Positions 7,594 to 16,679 of a DNA stretch of 64,000 nt are shown one piece after another. The stretch spans positions 222,820 through 286,819 of the forward strand of contig NZ_JAHLQC010000002.1 of NCBI RefSeq assembly GCF_018918265.1. The letters are read 5' to 3'. This DNA comes from Falcatimonas sp. MSJ-15 (lineage in GTDB: Bacteria; Bacillota; Clostridia; Lachnospirales; Lachnospiraceae). Made by a program: the position numbers and the translations under genes. Position 1 is the stretch's first letter. Every line of letters begins with the position of its first letter. The notes under the pieces were generated by a model. That model worked only from the letters and a program-made list of their open reading frames with translations. It was not told the origin of the DNA and ran no database searches.

Positions 7594-8730
7594 ATGATCA
7601 AAACTTTACTAATACTTTTAGGTATTCTTGTAATATATTTTTTGCAAAAACATCTATATTCAAAACATTGGAAATCCGGATTGAGTACCAGCCTTGCATT
7701 TGATATGCCTTCATGTGTTGAAGGTGATACTGTAACATTTACACAGACAGTAACCAATAACAAGCTGTTACCACTTCCACTACTTGAATTAAAATTTCAT
7801 GCCAGCAAATATCTTAACTTTAATGAGATGGATGATATTAATGAAAGCGATCTTGAATATATTGACAATGTATACTCACTTCTTTTCTTCCAAAAAGTTA
7901 AACGAAAACTTAATGTGAGATGTACAAAACGAGGTTTTTATCATATAGATAAAGTTGATCTTGTCTCATCTGATCTTCTGATGGGACATACACAGACCGT
8001 TCAGGCCTCATCTGATGCTTCCATTCTCGTCTATCCGTTACCAATAGACGTTCATCAGATTCTTATTCCGTATAATATGGTTATGGGCGATATTCTATCA
8101 AAACGTTATTCCACAACCGATCCTTTTGAATTCAGAGGAATTCGTGAATATGATATTAATGATACGATGAAAAGTATTAACTGGAAACAATCAGCACGAA
8201 CCGGTTCTCTTAAAGTTAATCTTCATGATTATACTAACAGCCAAAAAGTCCATATTCTTCTTAATCTTGAATCAGAATCTATCTGGGATTATACAAGACT
8301 TAAAGAGGAATCTATAAGAATTGCATGTTCTCTTTGTACTATGTTCATATCAGAAGGAATACAGACTGCACTTACCTCTAATGGTCGTGATATAGCTGCT
8401 GAACAAAATATTACAATACCATTTGGCTGTGGTCAGTCACATATTGACACTATATCTGCTGAACTTGCACTTTGCGATTACAATGGTAATCTTACTTCTT
8501 TTTGTGACATTATAAAAGATATACAAATGGCTGATGCCTCTAACAATGATGCTCCATTTTATATTCTTATATCAGAGAATCGTAACAAAACTCTTCAGGA
8601 TGCTTTTTCTACAATAATAGAGAATGACGATTATTTGTACATCATTCCTCTACATCCAGAAGTATCTGATAGAAATGTAACTGTCAATTATAACAATATA
8701 TTAGAGTGGGAGGTACCTTATGCCAATTAA
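7594..8730 (+). CDS. DUF58 domain protein
   Basis: A 378-residue protein with an N-terminal hydrophobic segment (MIKTLLILLGILVIYF) and the DUF58 domain in the second half (DPFEFRGIREYDINDTMKSI followed by NWKQSARTGSLKVN; then a von Willebrand-A-like stretch). DUF58 proteins usually act with a MoxR AAA ATPase and a transglutaminase in envelope functions, but no MoxR gene is next to it. The start was placed at 7594 because AGGAGG lies seven bases upstream; the frame is open further up without a ribosome site. It overlaps the next gene by 11 bp, so the two are translated together. Confidence 0.85.
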   Translation: MIKTLLILLGILVIYFLQKHLYSKHWKSGLSTSLAFDMPSCVEGDTVTFTQTVTNNKLLPLPLLELKFHASKYLNFNEMDDINESDLEYIDNVYSLLFFQKVKRKLNVRCTKRGFYHIDKVDLVSSDLLMGHTQTVQASSDASILVYPLPIDVHQILIPYNMVMGDILSKRYSTTDPFEFRGIREYDINDTMKSINWKQSARTGSLKVNLHDYTNSQKVHILLNLESESIWDYTRLKEESIRIACSLCTMFISEGIQTALTSNGRDIAAEQNITIPFGCGQSHIDTISAELALCDYNGNLTSFCDIIKDIQMADASNNDAPFYILISENRNKTLQDAFSTIIENDDYLYIIPLHPEVSDRNVTVNYNNILEWEVPYAN

Positions 8731-10012
8731 AAAATTAATACCTGTCAATTGTGTTATCATTCAGACTCTTATCTACTCTAGTCTGCTTACCATAATAGCA
8801 CTTGAATCTTATGGAAAAGATTATAGAAATATTGTCTATACACTTCCTATTATAATTCCTATTACTATTTTTATGATAATCAGGCATAGATGCAATGTTA
8901 TGTCAACATACATTCTTCTTAATATTGCAACTATCATCTTTAGCACTTTTTTATTCAAAGGATCATTCCTTAGATTTGCAGCTGTACTTATTATGCTTGT
9001 TCTATCTATAAGTTCTTATAAGATGAAGACTTCTGATGTAAGTAATATAAGCGAGACTCCTTCAATAGTCTATGCTGCTCTATTTGTATTTCTTGCTTTT
9101 CTAGGCTCTGGTATGCTACGTGCTAAGATATATGGGACTATTTATTCATGCTATCTTTTAGTATTTTTTATACTTGAATATATACAGATGACACTGTGTG
9201 GTGTATCTGGTTTTATATCTTCCAAACAACATATAAAGACTTTACCTGTTAAAAAAATACAAAGGATCAGCTTATTGCTTGTTGTGTTACTATGCATAGC
9301 TACAATTCTTGGAGCTATATTTTTTGGCAACAATCTATTTGTTAATACAATTAATAATACCAATACTCTCTTTATATATGGTTTTGGTAAAATACTAAGA
9401 GCTATTATGCCCGATAATGGTAATCCTAGTGGTGATTATTATGACTTTACTTCTAACAAAAAAAATGATATGAAAATAGATGAAGATATTACGCCTAATA
9501 TACTTAATATTATATGGAATATTATAGGTGTTATTCTTCTTATCATAACTGTTGTTATATGTGTTATAATTATATACAAAGCTATTATTTATATGATTAA
9601 GAGATTTGCAGGTGTACATATATCTAATAATGGTGATGAAACTGAATTCATCTTACAACCTGTCAGATACTCAACACTTACAAAAAGCTCCAAAAAAACT
9701 AACGTCTTGCATCTTAAAAACAATGATAAAATCAGAGCTATATATTGCAAAACGCTAAAAAAAGCTGCTGGTAAAAAATATATTTTTAATTATTCGCAGA
9801 CACCAGAAGAACTAAAGCATAATGTAATTGACAGTTATACAAGTCCGCTGACTGGTAAGACTTCAATAATCTCAGATCAGTCAATTACTCAAAAAAGTGC
9901 TTTTCTCACTTCTCTATATGAAGAAGCAAGATATAGTAACAACAGTCTTAGCTCTGACGATATTAAATATGCAAAAGAACTTTCAGAATCAATTGTATCT
10001 GCCAAAAGATAA
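8720..10012 (+). CDS. Multi-pass membrane protein with DUF4129-like C-terminus
   Basis: A 430-residue membrane protein: several hydrophobic helices within residues 8-205, one more at about 260-290, then a cytosolic tail. The tail has the pattern seen in DUF4129/TgpA-like proteins (IRAIYCKTLKKAAGK, SQTPEELKHNVIDS, FLTSLYEEARYSNNSLSSDD). In typical TgpA proteins the transglutaminase domain sits between the membrane part and DUF4129; here that domain is absent and a separate transglutaminase is encoded divergently nearby. It is coupled to the DUF58 gene by overlap. Function by family: probably a membrane partner of the DUF58 protein. The assignment rests on pattern recognition. Confidence 0.7.
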   Translation: MPIKKLIPVNCVIIQTLIYSSLLTIIALESYGKDYRNIVYTLPIIIPITIFMIIRHRCNVMSTYILLNIATIIFSTFLFKGSFLRFAAVLIMLVLSISSYKMKTSDVSNISETPSIVYAALFVFLAFLGSGMLRAKIYGTIYSCYLLVFFILEYIQMTLCGVSGFISSKQHIKTLPVKKIQRISLLLVVLLCIATILGAIFFGNNLFVNTINNTNTLFIYGFGKILRAIMPDNGNPSGDYYDFTSNKKNDMKIDEDITPNILNIIWNIIGVILLIITVVICVIIIYKAIIYMIKRFAGVHISNNGDETEFILQPVRYSTLTKSSKKTNVLHLKNNDKIRAIYCKTLKKAAGKKYIFNYSQTPEELKHNVIDSYTSPLTGKTSIISDQSITQKSAFLTSLYEEARYSNNSLSSDDIKYAKELSESIVSAKR

Positions 10013-10050
10013 CTAATTAACACACGATTGTATACTAAGGAGGGATTTAT

Positions 10051-10527
10051 ATGTTATATGTATTAATTATTATTGCTATTGTAGCAGGTGACTGGATTAT
10101 TAAGGCACAGATGGATAAGAAACTTGATTTTAAATCACGAATCAGAATTCTTAAGAATAAGATAACACTTAACAAACTCTATAACAAAGGTGCTATGATG
10201 AGTATATTTAAAGATAAACCACCAGTATTATACGCTGCATCATGTGGAACACTTGTATTTGCCCTATATATTCTATGCTATCTTATTAAACATAGACCAA
10301 AAGGTAATTCCGTAGCTGTATTTCTTGTAAAACTAGGAATAGCACTTGCAATAGGTGGTGGACTTAACAATCTGATTGACAGAATCAAGAATGGACATGT
10401 GACTGATTACTTCAGTATTAATGTAAGCCGTCCCGCTTTTTTAAAACATATTGTCTTCAATCTGTCAGATATGTTTGTCTTCATAGGCACTACACTTGCT
10501 GGAATATCTGCATTATTTGTTAATTAA
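10051..10527 (+). CDS. lspA: Lipoprotein signal peptidase (signal peptidase II)
   Basis: A 158-residue membrane aspartyl protease that removes signal peptides from prolipoproteins. Four hydrophobic helices are present. Family motifs: Asp14 and Lys18 (GDWIIK), Asn45 in NKGAMM, GGGLNNLIDR (102-111), HVTDYF with catalytic Asp119, and FNLSDMF with catalytic Asp140. The N-GA and loop regions are somewhat divergent from standard LspA, so this may be an accessory copy. AAGGAGG precedes the ATG, 38 bp after the membrane gene. A terminator follows at 10701-10740. A lipoprotein substrate is encoded at 60259-61116. Confidence 0.88.
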   Translation: MLYVLIIIAIVAGDWIIKAQMDKKLDFKSRIRILKNKITLNKLYNKGAMMSIFKDKPPVLYAASCGTLVFALYILCYLIKHRPKGNSVAVFLVKLGIALAIGGGLNNLIDRIKNGHVTDYFSINVSRPAFLKHIVFNLSDMFVFIGTTLAGISALFVN

Positions 10528-10700
10528 TCGTAACTGATTGATTATTATAATAAAACAGAATACAAACACTATTGTTTTTGTGATTAATCATTCGCATAAT
10601 TATATCAGAACAGCTATGTTCTAATATGACATATCATAATATATCGTATCATAATATGTTATACCAAATAAACTGATTAAATATCTAATGCAAAGTGCCA

Positions 10701-10740
10701 AAAAACGATCACCCAGATGTAGATTTGTGTGATCGTTTTT
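10701..10740 (+). terminator. Terminator after lspA
   Basis: A 12-bp stem (AAAAACGATCAC pairing with GTGATCGTTTTT) with a 16-base loop and a T run. The 10528-10858 gap otherwise holds AT-rich near-repeats (TATCATAATAT, around 10628-10660) and a pyrimidine-rich tract from about 10745. Confidence 0.8.
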
Positions 10741-10858
10741 CTATGCACATAATTTTTTCTATTATCATTTTTTTGATTCTTCTTTTTCTATTTTTCTTTT
10801 GACTCTTATTTTTCCTTTGAGTCTTCTATTGTCATTTTTCCTTTAATTCTTATTTTTT

Positions 10859-12568
10859 TCATTTTCCCTTTAAATATTCAAATACACCAAGTATGTCTAG
10901 TTTGCCATATCCTTGAATACGATTAGGATATACATAATTAGAATCTCTTTTTGCACCTCTTATAATTAGACTTTTTATTCCTCTTGTATCTACAAAATAT
11001 GAATTTGCCTGGCGTTCTTCCCATTGTGTTATAAGTGATGCTCCACCTGCTGTTACTGCTGCTGCCACACTTGTTCCTGTCATATATATATATTGATTAC
11101 GATTATCTGCTTTAGCACCTTCTGATAATGTATCTGCTGACTTTGGTCCTAATACATTAACTCCCGGTGCTACTATATCTGGTTTTACAGTTCCATTAAG
11201 TGCATATCCCCGTCCCGAATTAACAAAGACACCCCCGTCTCTGTAATCATATGCTCCAACAGTTATAATCTCTGCTGCATTACCTGCCTCTGTTAATGTA
11301 ATATCAGGATTAGAATTAAGAAAATACGTATCATTACTAATCAGTTCTCCCGCCGGAAGCCATATATTATACTCGTCATTGAGTCTTCCATATACTCGTA
11401 TTGTCCATATTCCTGCTGTTGGTCTTGTAAATCTTAATAATATAAGTTCAGCTCCACTAGCATTCTCTATTACGCTATTATATATATATACTGTCGTATT
11501 CTCAAATACAAAAGTATATACCTCACTATATTGTCTTCTTATGGGAATGCGACTGATCTCCTCGCCTGATGGTGACGTTACCGATATTGTAAGATACTCC
11601 GTCTGTCCTGACCATAATTCCATTGTAAATCCACTTTCATTATTTCCAACTCTAAGTTCAACTATTTCATACTCTTCTTCTCCTATTTTTCCAAGGAAAT
11701 GCCTGCCTCTGTTACATTCATTACCTGCTGATGTGACAAGAATTCTTCCAACTCTCCCTGCATAATAGTTAAATGAATCTGCAAGTGGACTACTTCCTCT
11801 ATGGTTGCCTTGCGATGTTCCCATTCCAAGTAATATCACAACCGGTTTTTTTTCTCTGTCTGCAACATCATTTATATATCTTAAGCCTGCCATTATATCA
11901 CTTTCTTCATAAGCAACTTTATCTTGCGACACAGCAAATACTTCTTTCATTATATTCTTGGCTGGTTTTAGTTTTACAAACACAATCTCTGCATCAGGTG
12001 CCATTCCTGTAAAATTATTATTAATATCATATCTTCCTGCTGCTATACCAGTAAGAAATGTTCCATGCCCGCTTTCGTCAGTTGTCTTTACTATATCATG
12101 TGGATTCTCTGATAACATTGCTTCATCTATCTCGGTTCTTGTATATTCTGTACCATAAAAAAAACCAGACGGTCTTTTATCCGATTCAACCGTCTGGTCC
12201 CAGATTGATATTATTCTGGTCTTATCATTATTGCCTGTAAATGCCCGGTGTCCATAATCAATCCCGCTATCAATAATACCTATTATTACACCTTTTCCTG
12301 TGAGATTTAATGCCGGTTGCAAAAACGTAGAACTAATTCCAGTCTCATTAGCAACATTAAGATCTGATGGAACATACAGATCCGGAATTGTAACATAACC
12401 TATATTCTCAAAAGTCAATTCTCCTATATAACTGAGTGGAATATAATATATATCCCATCTTGGTATAATCCCTAATCTGCAATATCTTTCTGCCTCAATA
12501 TTACTTCCGGATCTTATTATCAGATCTGCATATTCTTCTGATATTACTGCATTTTCACAGTTTTCCAT
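10859..12568 (-). CDS. S8 subtilisin-like protease, Csp (germination) type
   Basis: A 569-residue subtilase with an intact triad: Asp100 (GIIDSGIDY), His168 (DESGHGTF) and Ser500 (MTGTSVAAA). The N-terminal about 85 residues form a prodomain-like part without a secretion signal, and a long beta-rich insertion (about 300-420) lies between His and Ser. This layout matches the clostridial CspA/B/C family, whose members process the cortex lytic enzyme SleC or sense germinants, so a spore or germination role is possible. Related Csp-like proteases in gut Firmicutes have unknown roles. It is transcribed alone from the minus strand, with tandem TTGTATAA-like motifs upstream. It is followed by an unusual purine-rich tail. 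Confidence 0.88.
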   Translation of the reverse strand: MENCENAVISEEYADLIIRSGSNIEAERYCRLGIIPRWDIYYIPLSYIGELTFENIGYVTIPDLYVPSDLNVANETGISSTFLQPALNLTGKGVIIGIIDSGIDYGHRAFTGNNDKTRIISIWDQTVESDKRPSGFFYGTEYTRTEIDEAMLSENPHDIVKTTDESGHGTFLTGIAAGRYDINNNFTGMAPDAEIVFVKLKPAKNIMKEVFAVSQDKVAYEESDIMAGLRYINDVADREKKPVVILLGMGTSQGNHRGSSPLADSFNYYAGRVGRILVTSAGNECNRGRHFLGKIGEEEYEIVELRVGNNESGFTMELWSGQTEYLTISVTSPSGEEISRIPIRRQYSEVYTFVFENTTVYIYNSVIENASGAELILLRFTRPTAGIWTIRVYGRLNDEYNIWLPAGELISNDTYFLNSNPDITLTEAGNAAEIITVGAYDYRDGGVFVNSGRGYALNGTVKPDIVAPGVNVLGPKSADTLSEGAKADNRNQYIYMTGTSVAAAVTAGGASLITQWEERQANSYFVDTRGIKSLIIRGAKRDSNYVYPNRIQGYGKLDILGVFEYLKGK

Positions 12569-12790
12569 ATATATTTACCTTTTTAATATCAGATAATTGT
12601 ATAACTGCTTTTGTATAATTATCTAATGAGTTATACAATCACCTTTCTTTATTAATATTTATGCAGTTTACTCTTATACCATTTCTCTTTTATATATGTA
12701 ATAATATATATTTTTCGTTGTCTTGTCTGCTTTATATGTACACACCATACATTTTTAATTATACTTCACATCTAATGTAATATCTATCTT

Positions 12791-14197
12791 CTACATTCCT
12801 CGCATCTCAATAACAGGTCCACCTGTCTTTTCTATATAATCTCTTGTTATTGTCACTCTGCCAATATTATCATCTTTTGGAATCTCATACATAATATCAA
12901 GCATGAATTCTTCAATAATAGCTCTAAGTGCTCTTGCACCTGTCTTCTTCTCTATTGCTCTTTCTGCGATTGCTTCTAATGCATCATCATCAAATATAAG
13001 TTCAACTTCATCTAATGCAAGAAGTTTCTGATACTGTTTTAAAATTGCATTCTTCGGCTCTTTTAATACTTTTACAAGCATATCTTTTGTAAGTCCCTGT
13101 AATGTGAATATTATTGGCATTCTTCCAAGGAATTCAGGAATCATTCCAAATGTCTTAAGATCATCCATTGTTACTTTGCTTAAAATCTCCGGATCGTTAT
13201 CATACTTATCTTTAAGATCTGAATTAAATCCTATAAGTGCCTGTTTTGTAAGTCTTTCTTTGATTATATTCTCAAGATCTGGAAATGCACCTCCACAGAT
13301 AAACAATATATTTCTTGTATTAACTGTTGTTAATGGTACCATTGCATTCTTGCTATTAGCACCAACCGGTACTTCAACTTCACTGCCTTCAAGAAGTTTT
13401 AAAAGTCCCTGCTGTACAGATTCACCACTTACATCTCTGTTGGTTGTATTCTTTTTCTTAGCTATTTTATCTATTTCATCAATGAATATAATACCTCTCT
13501 CGGCTTTTTTTACATCATTATCTGCTGCTGCTAAAAGTTTTGATACAACACTCTCTATATCATCACCAATATATCCTGCTTCTGTAAGTGATGTTGCATC
13601 AGTAATTGCAAGAGGTACATCAAGGAGTTTTGCAAGTGTCTTTACAAGATATGTCTTACCACTTCCTGTTGGTCCAATCATAAGCATATTAGATTTTTCT
13701 ATCTCTATCTCATCCATTGTTCCTGTTGCAACTCTTTTATAATGATTATATACCCCAACAGATATTACTTTTTTGGCATATTCCTGACCAACTATATATT
13801 CATCAAGTTTTTCTTTAATTATATGTGGTGCCGGAACTTTTTTTATATCTATTGGAGGAAGTTCTTCTTCCTTTTTCTTAGATTTATCCTTCTTAGCAGT
13901 CCCTTTCTTATTGCCCATATCAAATAAGAATCCTCTGTTCATACTCATAAGATCCATCTGATTGCACATCTCTTCAAAAGACTGATCTTTGTTAATTGTA
14001 TCAAATGTCTTCTGCATACATTCAGGACATATATAGATATTAGGTGGCATATATATAAGTTTACCCGCCTGTTTTTCTGTTCGTCTGCACATATAACAGA
14101 ACTTTGAATAATCCTCTTTTTCATCATCTGTCTCTTTATCAATGTCTTTATCAATATCTTTATCTTCATTAATTGTTAATTCGTCTTTATCTTCCAT
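12791..14197 (-). CDS. clpX: ATP-dependent Clp protease ATP-binding subunit ClpX
   Basis: An AAA+ unfoldase of 468 residues. A C4 zinc finger (Cys34, Cys37, Cys57, Cys60) binds adaptors. Walker A is GPTGSGKT (175-182), pore loop GYIG (208-211), Walker B IIFIDEID (236-243). The IGF tripeptide (322-324) docks onto ClpP, so it should be a working protease subunit. The N-terminus carries an unusual acidic stretch with repeated DKDI units (about 12-30), and a Lys-rich linker (about 95-110) lies between the two domains. The frame opens further upstream (14266), but GAGGAGAA before the ATG at 14197 fixes the start. clpP is not adjacent; the neighbours are a subtilase and htrA. Confidence 0.93.
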   Translation of the reverse strand: MEDKDELTINEDKDIDKDIDKETDDEKEDYSKFCYMCRRTEKQAGKLIYMPPNIYICPECMQKTFDTINKDQSFEEMCNQMDLMSMNRGFLFDMGNKKGTAKKDKSKKKEEELPPIDIKKVPAPHIIKEKLDEYIVGQEYAKKVISVGVYNHYKRVATGTMDEIEIEKSNMLMIGPTGSGKTYLVKTLAKLLDVPLAITDATSLTEAGYIGDDIESVVSKLLAAADNDVKKAERGIIFIDEIDKIAKKKNTTNRDVSGESVQQGLLKLLEGSEVEVPVGANSKNAMVPLTTVNTRNILFICGGAFPDLENIIKERLTKQALIGFNSDLKDKYDNDPEILSKVTMDDLKTFGMIPEFLGRMPIIFTLQGLTKDMLVKVLKEPKNAILKQYQKLLALDEVELIFDDDALEAIAERAIEKKTGARALRAIIEEFMLDIMYEIPKDDNIGRVTITRDYIEKTGGPVIEMRGM

Positions 14198-14395
14198 TTC
14201 TATATTCTCCTCACTATATATTTGTAATAAACCATTGTAAACAACTTTTTCATATAGGTTTCGCAATTATCATATATTCTAACTTATTCTTTCTAATTTG
14301 TAAAGTTGATACATTCTTAATAATCATACTGTTCTATAATTATTGTCTTGACTTTATATATTCTATCCACAGCATTTTTTTACATTTACTCATTA

Positions 14396-14437
14396 AAAAA
14401 TGCGCCATCTGTGAGTCTTCAGATGGCGCTATTTTTA
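14396..14437 (-). terminator. Terminator of htrA
   Basis: A 10-bp GC-rich stem (GCGCCATCTG with CAGATGGCGC, 14402-14411 and 14420-14429) flanked by A and T runs; on the minus strand it is followed by ATTTTTT. It ends the htrA transcript before clpX. The rest of the 14198-14503 gap is AT-rich with no other clear feature. Confidence 0.85.
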
Positions 14438-14503
14438 AGGGAGGGGAATGAAAAAATTTTAAGTTTTATCTTTTATCTATATATACGCTCTAACAAGTGG
14501 ATT

Positions 14504-16288
14504 CTATCTGTTTGGTCTTACAACCTGGCTGTCATCATTATTTCTGTCACTGCTATCGCTGTTGTTATTACTATTATCACTGTTACTGTCATTATTTTTG
14601 TTACTGTTTTTATTACTGTTACTATTATTATCATCTGCATTAACAGTTGATTTACTTGTAAGTGTAACATCTACTGATACCTTTGAATAACCTGAGTCGC
14701 TTAGTCTGTATACTGTTACTGAGATTGTCTCTCCTGATTTGTAATATTCAAGTAATTCTGTAAGGTCTGTCATATCAGTAATATCATTACCATCAACTTC
14801 ACAGATTATATCTCCCTGTACAATTTCTGCTGCTTCAGCACCTGAATTAGCTACAGTATCTCTTACATATACACCTTGTGGATAACCATAACTTGAACTT
14901 ACATCTTCTGTTACTGTAACACCATATATTCCAAGGTATCCTCTTTCTTCTTCACTTACAACCTGTCTTGCTTCTTTATTCATCAGCTCGTTGATTAAGT
15001 CTTTTACTGATGAGATTGGAATTGCATATCCCATACCTTCTACTGAATCTGATGATGCTTTTGCACTATTAATACCTATAAGATTACCTGATGCATCAAG
15101 AAGAGCACCACCACTGTTACCTGGATTAATAGCTGCATCTGTCTGGATAAGTCCATCATAAGTTGTTGAATCTACTGTAATCGAACGGTCAAGAGCACTT
15201 ATACATCCTGATGTTACAGACTGTCCATAACCTAATGCATTACCGATTGCAATTGCTGCCTGACCAACTTTAACTGAATCTGAATCACCAATTGTTGCAA
15301 CTTTTATCTGTGATAATGCATCTTCACTCATATCAGATAGTTTTACTGCTACTACTGCAATATCTTTGCTTGTCTTTGCACCTTTTACATACGCATCAAC
15401 TTTCTCATCATTACAAAATGTTACTGAAAGATTGTTAACATCAGATACAACATGTGCATTAGTTACCATAAGAAGTTCTGTATCACTCTGGCCGATTATA
15501 ATACCTGAACCACTTACAGGTGATTCTGTTGATGAATTAGAACCAAAACTTCCAAATCCAGGAATTGCATAATAACTTCCTGATGAAGTTACTGTTCCAT
15601 TAATAGCTACAATTGATGGCATAGCCTGTTCTACTATACTTGATACATCCATTACTGTAACTCCAACAGACTGATAATTAGTATTAACACTGTTAACTGA
15701 CATTGTTGTCTTATTATCTGTTGACTGAACTGTTGTCTTCTTATTATCAAGTAATGATACAAGGCCATAATTAGTACCATATCCAATTCCACCAGCTATA
15801 AGTCCAAAACAGGCTGCCGCTGCAACGAATTTTGTTCCTCTTGCAAAAGCACTACTCTTTTTACCTGCTTTTGCAGCTTTTCTTGCCTGTTTTTTCTGTC
15901 TTTTTGCTTCTTTTTTATCAGCTTTGCTATTAGCTGTGTTGTTATTGTACTGACCAAATACCGGGTTAGTATAATCATATCCTTTATTCTCTGATGAAGC
16001 ATTATTATATGATGTATTGCTGTATGAAGAAGTATTATATGCTCCTGTATTATTCTGGTATGCATTATTCTGATTATTAGCTGTTGATGTATGGTTAGCA
16101 TATTCTGTATTACTATATATCTGATCTTTATTTAATGAATATGCTCCATTGGCTGTTGTATTCGCATCACTTTGTGTGCTATTACTGTTTGTTGTATATC
16201 CTGTCTGACTATTTGCATTACTAGCTGTTGTATTATTAGTGCTATTATTAGTATTACCATTTAAATTCTTTTCAAATTCTTCGTTCAT
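14504..16288 (-). CDS. htrA: HtrA/DegP-like membrane serine protease with PDZ domain
   Basis: A 594-residue surface protease. Residues 1-120 are an Asn/Ser/Thr/Tyr-rich low-complexity cytosolic region, then a strongly basic patch (about 123-145), a membrane segment (about 152-175), the trypsin-like domain with His279 (TNAHVV), Asp309 (KDIAVV) and Ser392 (GNSGG), and a PDZ domain (about 448-543). The C-terminus is another Asn/Ser/Asp-rich tail. It should degrade or refold damaged exported proteins. The ribosome site GAAAGGAG precedes the ATG. The gene stands alone, with two hairpins upstream and its own terminator. The 120-residue low-complexity start is much longer than in Bacillus HtrA. Confidence 0.93.
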   Translation of the reverse strand: MNEEFEKNLNGNTNNSTNNTTASNANSQTGYTTNSNSTQSDANTTANGAYSLNKDQIYSNTEYANHTSTANNQNNAYQNNTGAYNTSSYSNTSYNNASSENKGYDYTNPVFGQYNNNTANSKADKKEAKRQKKQARKAAKAGKKSSAFARGTKFVAAAACFGLIAGGIGYGTNYGLVSLLDNKKTTVQSTDNKTTMSVNSVNTNYQSVGVTVMDVSSIVEQAMPSIVAINGTVTSSGSYYAIPGFGSFGSNSSTESPVSGSGIIIGQSDTELLMVTNAHVVSDVNNLSVTFCNDEKVDAYVKGAKTSKDIAVVAVKLSDMSEDALSQIKVATIGDSDSVKVGQAAIAIGNALGYGQSVTSGCISALDRSITVDSTTYDGLIQTDAAINPGNSGGALLDASGNLIGINSAKASSDSVEGMGYAIPISSVKDLINELMNKEARQVVSEEERGYLGIYGVTVTEDVSSSYGYPQGVYVRDTVANSGAEAAEIVQGDIICEVDGNDITDMTDLTELLEYYKSGETISVTVYRLSDSGYSKVSVDVTLTSKSTVNADDNNSNSNKNSNKNNDSNSDNSNNNSDSSDRNNDDSQVVRPNR

Positions 16289-16528
16289 ATATATTATCTC
16301 CTTTCAATCAACACCTTCTGATAACTAATTATAATCTTATATATGTGTTACTAGAAGTTCTTAAATTGTTAGTTGCGAAACTATCTAAGATTAATCCGGA
16401 TATCCGATACATTATCAACTCAATGTATGTATTTCATATCCCTTATCTATCTTACGAATATTATAATAACAGTCATTTGTGTTCAAAATGTGTTTTTAAA
16501 TTGAAGAAAATGTGGCTTTTACCAAAAA

Positions 16529-16618
16529 ACGGTATTCACATCTTACATATAATCATATGTATTATGCAAATACCGTCATTATAGCTTGTAGAATTAGCTT
16601 TTTTACTAATTCTACAAG
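16529..16618. repeat. Two adjacent hairpins upstream of htrA
   Basis: Hairpin 1 pairs ACGGTATT (16529-16536) with AATACCGT (16569-16576) and has an inner stem ACATAT/ATATGT. Hairpin 2 pairs CTTGTAGAATTAG (16585-16597) with CTAATTCTACAAG (16606-16618). Neither has a clear T run on the minus strand, so a terminator for the phosphoglucomutase gene or a regulatory leader are both possible. The rest of 16289-16679 shows no gene I trust. Confidence 0.5.
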
Positions 16619-16679
16619 AATGTATGTAATCTAATTATATAGATCTTTTTCTTATAGTATCTATTATATTAACAGATTA

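Noticed and set aside
16345..16584. 79-residue plus-strand open frame before pgcA
   Set aside because: It has no ribosome site, odd composition and overlaps hairpins; it looks like chance in AT-rich DNA.
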